A stretch of DNA of 64,000 bases. Origin: Archegozetes longisetosus (taxonomy: Eukaryota > Arthropoda > Arachnida > Sarcoptiformes > Trhypochthoniidae). Of this stretch, positions 58,805 to 64,000 are shown piece after piece. The DNA lies in NCBI GenBank assembly GCA_018873245.2, contig JAEMBT020000001.1:11376220-11440219 (forward strand). Reading direction: 5' to 3'. How positions within the stretch are numbered: the stretch's first letter is position 1; each line of letters starts with the position of its first letter. A model generated the notes under the pieces. That model searched no databases. It was not told the DNA's origin and saw only the letters and a list, made by a program, of their open reading frames with translations. Position numbers and translations under genes: made by a program.

Positions 58805-60435
58805 TTAATAGCATCCAGCCTCTTTTTGACCTAACCCTGATTCTCCAGCTGCACTGAGGCAAGCATTGAATCGATCCCATCTTTTTCTAGCTTTGCTGGT
58901 ATCTCCACTCGGTGTGCACTCGTGTCTACCATTGATAGCTCTCGTAGTCGAGCCGAATTGACCGCTCACTGCAACTCTATGTACATTCTTAGACCAAAAC
59001 CATAGAGCAGTAGCCATGGCTATGTTATCATCTCTGGCGACCATATCTGGATCTCGTACAAGTCGATCGTCTCCATACAGATCTCGCGAACAAGCTCGGT
59101 AGTTATAACAATGTGTCAATTGTATGAACCCTCGACCAAAATAGTTTTGATCTGAAATCAAACAAAATCTTATGATTTGGATTAACAATAATTATCAAAA
59201 TCAACTTTAAGAGAATTTCTATTTTATCGAAATCACTAAAACTCTGATTAATCACATTCACTTATAAAATGTTTTAACAAAATTATAGAAAATTTAAATA
59301 ATTAATTAATTAAGCTTCAGATTATGTTTTCAAATAGGATAAATTCAAAGAAGTTGCTACTATTAGGACAGCCATTCTTGTCGTAAGTCTCGCACGGCCA
59401 ACTGGACCAGCTGCCACCACTACAGGCCCACTCTCTTCTAGCTGTAAAACCTGCAGATTCCCAACTCATTTGTGAAACAGCCATAAATGCCTCCAATTTA
59501 CTGGTAATAGAGCCTTTAGAATACGCTTGATTGATGAATGCCTGAGCTATTGTAGCGCTTGGAGCACCGCGACCGAAAACTTTTACACATTCTTGAAACT
59601 GACTTACTGTCATGAGTCCATCTTTAGCTGCAAATTACAAGAATTTTATTCAAATTTTCTTTCAAATAGGCAAGAAACTTTTTTAGAAATAAATCTGATA
59701 CTGTTTTATCTAAATTATAAGTATATGTACCATAACTATACAGACCATTAAGTAAAGAAATTGAAATATAAGCATAGAGGTGAAGAAGAAAGCATTGTAT
59801 TATTGCTCGGCTCAATTTAGAATCAGAATAAACAGTTGTCGCTCAAACTATTTAATGGTTTTTTCAGTGAAATGAAGATACTTGTGATATTTTGTACTTT
59901 AAATGACTAACTTATACTTGGAGTTATTAAAGCATTCTTTCTGATTAACAAATGTTATATACAGAAGTATTTATGCTAACAAAAGTGGTACTATTTTAGA
60001 ACTATATCCTTAGTGCTACTGCCATTACCGTAGAAGCAGTAATTATGTTATTTACATTTATTATACAAGAGATTTACTACCTCGAGTTCGCTGAGGTGAT
60101 TGTGATTGTCCATTATTTTGCCGGCAAACCCCATATGCCCAGTCATGCCGTTCTCTCACACAATTATTGGAACAGCAATCAGAGTTAGTTCTACATATAT
60201 TATACCAGAGAGGTTGACAACTTCTCTTATTTCGCACAATCTTATCAATATCGTTAACAGGCCATGATTTTGCTATGTTCTGAATTTCTGGTTCATTTTC
60301 CTGAGCATCATTTGATTTTATACTTTGACCTGATTGTGAGTCAGCTTGACTTATTTTTAAGATCTGTGACTCTTGTCCATATGTAATATTGGAGTTAATT
60401 AGAATATATAATAAGACAATGACGTATAAATTCAT
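58805..60435 (-). CDS. Secreted cystine-knot-GH19 chitinase fusion, three exons
   Basis: Exons 60435-60081, 59627-59361, 59151-58805 (minus); introns GT-AG, phases 1 and 1, product about 322 residues. The signal peptide is residues 1-20 (MNLYVIVLLYILINSNITYG). A propeptide-like linker ends in the dibasic RNKR (68-71). A knottin-type domain follows with Cys 73, 81, 87, 88, 92 and 104 (C-x7-C-x5-CC-x3-C-x11-C). The GH19 domain starts near 119: MTVSQFQECVKVFG, AFMAVSQMSWESAGF with the likely catalytic Glu175, then after the second join QNYFGRGFIQLTHCYNY, DPDMVARDDNIAMATALWFW and the C-terminal RFNACLSAAG. GH19 enzymes cut chitin with inversion; all hallmark segments are present. The linkage of exon 1 rests on splice phase only. 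A TATATAG lies about 65 bases upstream of the ATG. Confidence 0.8.
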
Positions 60436-60499
60436 TTCAATGGTATCAACAGAATTATTGATGTAGCTATAAAGAAAATCATGAAATCTTTTGAATGAG

Positions 60500-60508
60500 C
60501 GCTATATA
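60500..60508 (-). promoter_or_regulatory. possible TATA box of the GH19 gene
   Basis: TTATATAGC on the minus strand, about 65-70 bases upstream of the start codon at 60435. Confidence 0.4.
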
Positions 60509-60917
60509 ATAAGTCAGAAATTAGAAAGTATATTCAGTACTAGAGAAATCAACACTATAGATCGACTACTTTTTTACCTCTTACCCTGTACAAATGATCT
60601 TTAACTTATTGGTGTTTACTTTTGAATTAGTCTACTATTTCAGAAGACAAAAAGAAATATTAAAAAGTTTACTGAGAAAATGGTGATATTATATTGAATA
60701 AAAATGGTTCAGAGGATTACGAAACGACAATATACAGTTAGCAGGAAATGCTTGGGAGACATGCGGATATGGCAAAATAGTGATTCATTAAAAATCTTGA
60801 CTTCAAATAATGTTATTGATAGTGAACATAGCTACTTATAAATTATATCAACAAAATCTATTGCAGAAAATTCTGGATAAATAGGATATTCAACAAATAA
60901 TATGTGAGCTCTTAATA

Positions 60918-61097
60918 AAGGGTGGTCAATTTCTTTCTGTAAAGAAATGAAAGTGTAACCCCTACTTCAAAAGTTTAAAAGTCATTATAGGATGAGATTT
61001 TAACTCTGATATCATTTGAATATATAGAGTTAAGCTTTTCTTGCTTTTTGAAGAGAGGATAAAACATATTTTTTCTAGAAATACACTGACCACCCTT
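60918..61097. mobile_element. 180-bp MITE with TA target duplication
   Basis: Ends AAGGGTGGTCAATTTCTTT and, inverted, AAGGGTGGTCAGTGTATTT, flanked by TA (60916-60917 and 61098-61099). The size, AT-rich interior and TA site fit a Tc1/mariner-related MITE. Confidence 0.75.
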
Positions 61098-62679
61098 TAA
61101 ATGTATTTCTCATTTTTTTCTGCTGTTCGAGTCTTAAGTTTTGCTCTTATGTCAGTATATAATATTATTAAGATATCGAGATAATGGGAATGGGAGTGGA
61201 AACCAGTTTTAAGTTTTGGATGAGATTGGGATAGGAATAGTAATAAAATTTTTGAGAATCTTTTCTCTAATTGAAGTTGCTAGTATCTGATGCTGAGTTC
61301 GCATCTGATTTCGAGTAATATCCGAAAGAGTCAATCACTTTCAAACTTTAAAGAGAAATTGACGGGTAAACAACTATTATTTTAAGGCTCACAGTTGAAG
61401 GAATGGGTTTCAGAATCTTTTGAATCGAACTCATTTGTTATGCTGGAGATCCCTAGAATCAACTCTTTAGCTATTTACAACTTATATATTTATTATTTTT
61501 ATTTAATTACTAAAGACACTATTTAAAATCAAAATACAAAATTTTATTACTTAAGTTTTACAAAGAAAAATATTGATTAATGTATGAAAAACAATTGAAT
61601 ATATCAGTAAATTTGTTGATAACGCAAAATTCAACTCGAATAATCTTTATAGTAACTATCATACTCTAAACTTTTATTTTAAGTCAATCAAAAAAAATCG
61701 GTTCAATCTCTCAACAGATCTTTTCTCTTCCATCACTACATCTCCACTCCCCTACTTTCTCTTAAACATTTGGTTCTATTCCTTTCTTTTGCTCTCAATT
61801 TTCTCACATTCTTTTTTTAGAGAAATTGAATCCCGATTGAAATAACATATTATATATCATAAAAAATATTTTTTCTTGTAATAGGAAACTAAACTCGTAT
61901 ATAGATGTTTTACATAATATAATAATTATTATAAGAAGTTTCTATAACTTGTTTTAAACTAGAATAATTAAAATAACTTCATTTTCCTGCTGTAAAGACT
62001 CAAATTATGAGTCAGCTCATAACACATTAGACAAATCATCTCTATTTTCAATCACTATAAAAACTATCAAACCTTTTCCACCAAAATGAAGCTATTAAGA
62101 TATTTTGATAGTTGCCAGAGTTGCCACCCTTCGGTCTTTTGGGCCGTAAGTCTGCCTTTTAATTTTTCACAATTTTTGAATAATAAATTGAGGAATTTTG
62201 AATATTGAAAATTTATTGCCCACGATCGAGCCTAATTTTAAGTTTATATAAAAAATTCTTATATCGGAAGGATTTTCAGCATAATGAGCAATACTTTGAG
62301 TGAAAAAAGAAACTGAAAGCATTAAAAGAGAAATCTATTCAAAAGTTAATTTTAATCTAGAATGTAAGGAGGATGCCAAGAAATGGCCTATCTTGATTCC
62401 AAATATATTCCAATGTCAAAATATCAAGCATGACGAGTAAAGTCTAAATATATAAATTTTTATGACCTGGGTCATGGCGTTGACGAGATATTGACCTTTT
62501 TTGACCCCAGAAAAAAGTGACTTTTTCGTAACAAAAGAGATGTCAAAAGGCTCAGTATCAAGAGTAGGTTACAAATATATATATAACATTAAATATTTCA
62601 AGGTCATATAAAAGTCTAAGAGCGAAAGATAAAGTATAAATAAAATAAAAATATAGATAAATAAATCATTTTGAGTTTT
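61098..62679. other. AT-rich gene-free stretch with a pyrimidine-rich tract
   Basis: 61705-61820 is markedly C/T-rich on the plus strand without strict periodicity; the remainder shows nothing recognisable. A short GC patch near 62115-62150 is unidentified. Confidence 0.35.
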
Positions 62680-63310
62680 CATCGTCAGTGCTTTCAAACA
62701 CCACACAGAGACTGCTCAGTGACTCTGCAGGTATTTGAATCTCAGGCTGGTATCTGCCATACCCGAGAAACCAGAGAACCGTCATTATGTGTGCACAACA
62801 TCTTACGGTTCTCTGGCCATTTTTGCACTAACAACAGTACTCCAAAATGGTTGCGGCACCGGAAAGTGCTCTATCTACTAAAACTTAGATAAAGTACTTT
62901 ATAGAGTTCCTGTGCCGCGACCTGGTCCGCCCACGGACTAACATGGGATCACCAGCTGAAATCCCATGGGAGCTAAGTCTAAGAGGCTTTATTTGAGAGG
63001 GTACCACCCGAAATCCTCCGGTGCTCGTCGTCCGCCATGACATCATATTTTTTGTCCGGGATTCTTAGCCTGACTCATATTTGTAAGTCAGTTGCCCTCC
63101 GTCACCACGAGGAGGTGGCTCCCGGAGGCGGATGATTGTGAAACTGTGCCGACCTATTTTTGCCCCGTTTCCGTAATGCTACGTTACTTCAAGTTGTGCC
63201 CATTGACAGTTTTTCTTCTCTTGTCGAGACCTTTCCAAAAATATATAGCTTGTTGTGGAATCAATTTAGGTAATGGTCCCGTAGAGTCTTTGCATCCTCC
63301 TTTGTAGAAT
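62680..63310 (-). mobile_element. SWIM-type mobile element, third copy (minus strand)
   Basis: Read on the minus strand it parallels 50.4-50.9 kb: CTCCCATGG followed by a CAGCTGG-type block, the SWIM-like codons (RCCAH, TVLWFLGYG) near 62755-62825, and a GC-rich upstream part to about 63310. It differs strongly from the 50-kb copy, is broken, and lacks the 3' tail seen in the other two copies. Confidence 0.65.
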
Positions 63311-63439
63311 TAACTAATCTATTTTCAAATTTTAAAACTATTTCTTGAAATAATTTCATAAAATTATGAGAGAAATGTAAATATAACTCGTTTAAAGTTA
63401 TTACACACTGTGAATCATACTCCCAAAAAACTCATATAT

Positions 63440-64000
63440 ACTTCTATGACATTTATTTTCATTTATCCCTAAAAATATAGGATTTCACAAGATCAAAGTT
63501 ATTAAATAATCTATCTAAAGCTTTATATAAAGTTAACCATCTAGTAGGGATGTGTTTAAGTAGTTTTGTATATTCAACTTCACAAAATTCATAGCATGAT
63601 TTTAAATCTTTTAAATTTTTAGCTGAATTAGAAAATGTACTAAAAATTTTAATAATTAAGTTTTCCATATCAATAGGCAACTTTATAAGTGCATATTTTG
63701 TAGCATTGTGCATCATATGGCAATGGCAATTTGCTTTTAAAATTAATGAATTCTCGTTACTTAGATTTAAAAACTGATTTATGCTTCCCGTAATTAACGA
63801 ATGCATTATCTGCAGAAAATGATAATATTTTCCACTTTTAAATTCTTTTTGTTTAAAACTGATTTTATGTTATATATATTTTCTGAGGTATCATCATCAT
63901 TTTCATATAAATCTAAACAAAGTTTTTATTTCCTTGATTTTTAGTAAAATACTGAACTATTAAATGATATTACTTTGATTTCCCTTGTTAGAAGCATCAA
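63440..64000 (-). pseudogene. hAT transposase fragment running off the window
   Basis: The minus-strand frame 63806-63459 holds ILKANCHCHMMHNATKYAL, KLPIDMENLIIKIFS and LLKHIPTRWLTLYKALDRLF, which match the middle of hAT transposases (CxxH...W block). Further upstream, near 63790-63820, FSADNAFVNYG resembles the second catalytic-Asp block (DNAxxN) in a shifted frame. It is the same protein type as the N-terminal fragment at 7.6 kb, though not necessarily the same family. Decayed. Confidence 0.75.

Overview
The window reads as a compact stretch of an AT-rich arthropod nuclear genome. Genes are split by introns with GT-AG ends, upstream TATA boxes and AATAAA signals are present, and the spaces between genes are packed with decayed DNA transposons. 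The gene content (aminergic-like GPCR, short ionotropic receptor, intron-poor DEG/ENaC channel, thioester protein, GH16 glucanase, GH19 chitinase) would fit a mite or another small soil or plant-associated arthropod. That placement is inferred from gene families only, and no species-level marker is visible.

Layout. 1-2.8 kb: the 3' end of an unidentified gene, then a diverged internal duplication. 2.8-3.8 kb: an intronless, GC-richer nucleotide-sugar 4,6-dehydratase gene with one frame slip (minus). 4.6-8.7 kb: repeats, including a deleted hAT transposon that keeps its 8-bp target duplication. 9.4-10.3 kb: a complete two-exon GH16 glucanase (minus). 10.8-12.9 kb: palindromic repeats and a second hAT element. 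13.3-15.2 kb: an ionotropic-receptor-like gene reconstructed over six exons (minus). 16.4-18.9 kb: a repeat island with hAT remains, a minisatellite matching heat-shock elements, a tRNA-like sequence and a fragment of a SWIM-zinc-finger mobile element. 19.4-19.9 kb: a small secreted protein with three cysteine-containing repeats (plus). 22.7-24.9 kb: a TIR element around an unknown ORF, then a ~118-bp satellite. 25.4-26.2 kb: a secreted protein whose first half looks like dynein light chain LC8 (plus). 29.2-32.8 kb: a complete two-exon class A GPCR whose intron holds nested palindromes. 33.8-36.8 kb: several TIR or hairpin repeats and a mariner remnant. 37.1-45.9 kb: an eight-exon thioester-containing protein of about 1,405 residues with an altered thioester site; its first intron holds a piggyBac-type element that itself carries another transposon. 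46-49.6 kb: two more hAT elements and a short piggyBac-type element. 50.1-51.1 kb: the best copy of the SWIM element. 51.6-52.9 kb: a DEG/ENaC channel. 54.9-55.7 kb: the 3' end of a non-LTR retrotransposon. 58.8-60.4 kb: a GH19 chitinase whose first exon encodes a cystine-knot domain. 60.9-64 kb: a MITE, a third SWIM copy and a hAT transposase fragment.

The host genes are not an operon. They do share themes: secreted or extracellular defence and digestion (thioester protein, GH16, knottin-GH19, triple-repeat protein, LC8-like protein) and sensing (GPCR, ionotropic receptor, DEG/ENaC). The most unusual host genes are the secreted LC8-like protein, the knottin-GH19 fusion, the triple-repeat protein and the thioester protein with a rebuilt active site. 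All exon joins are inferred by reading splice sites and phase by eye. No database search was possible.
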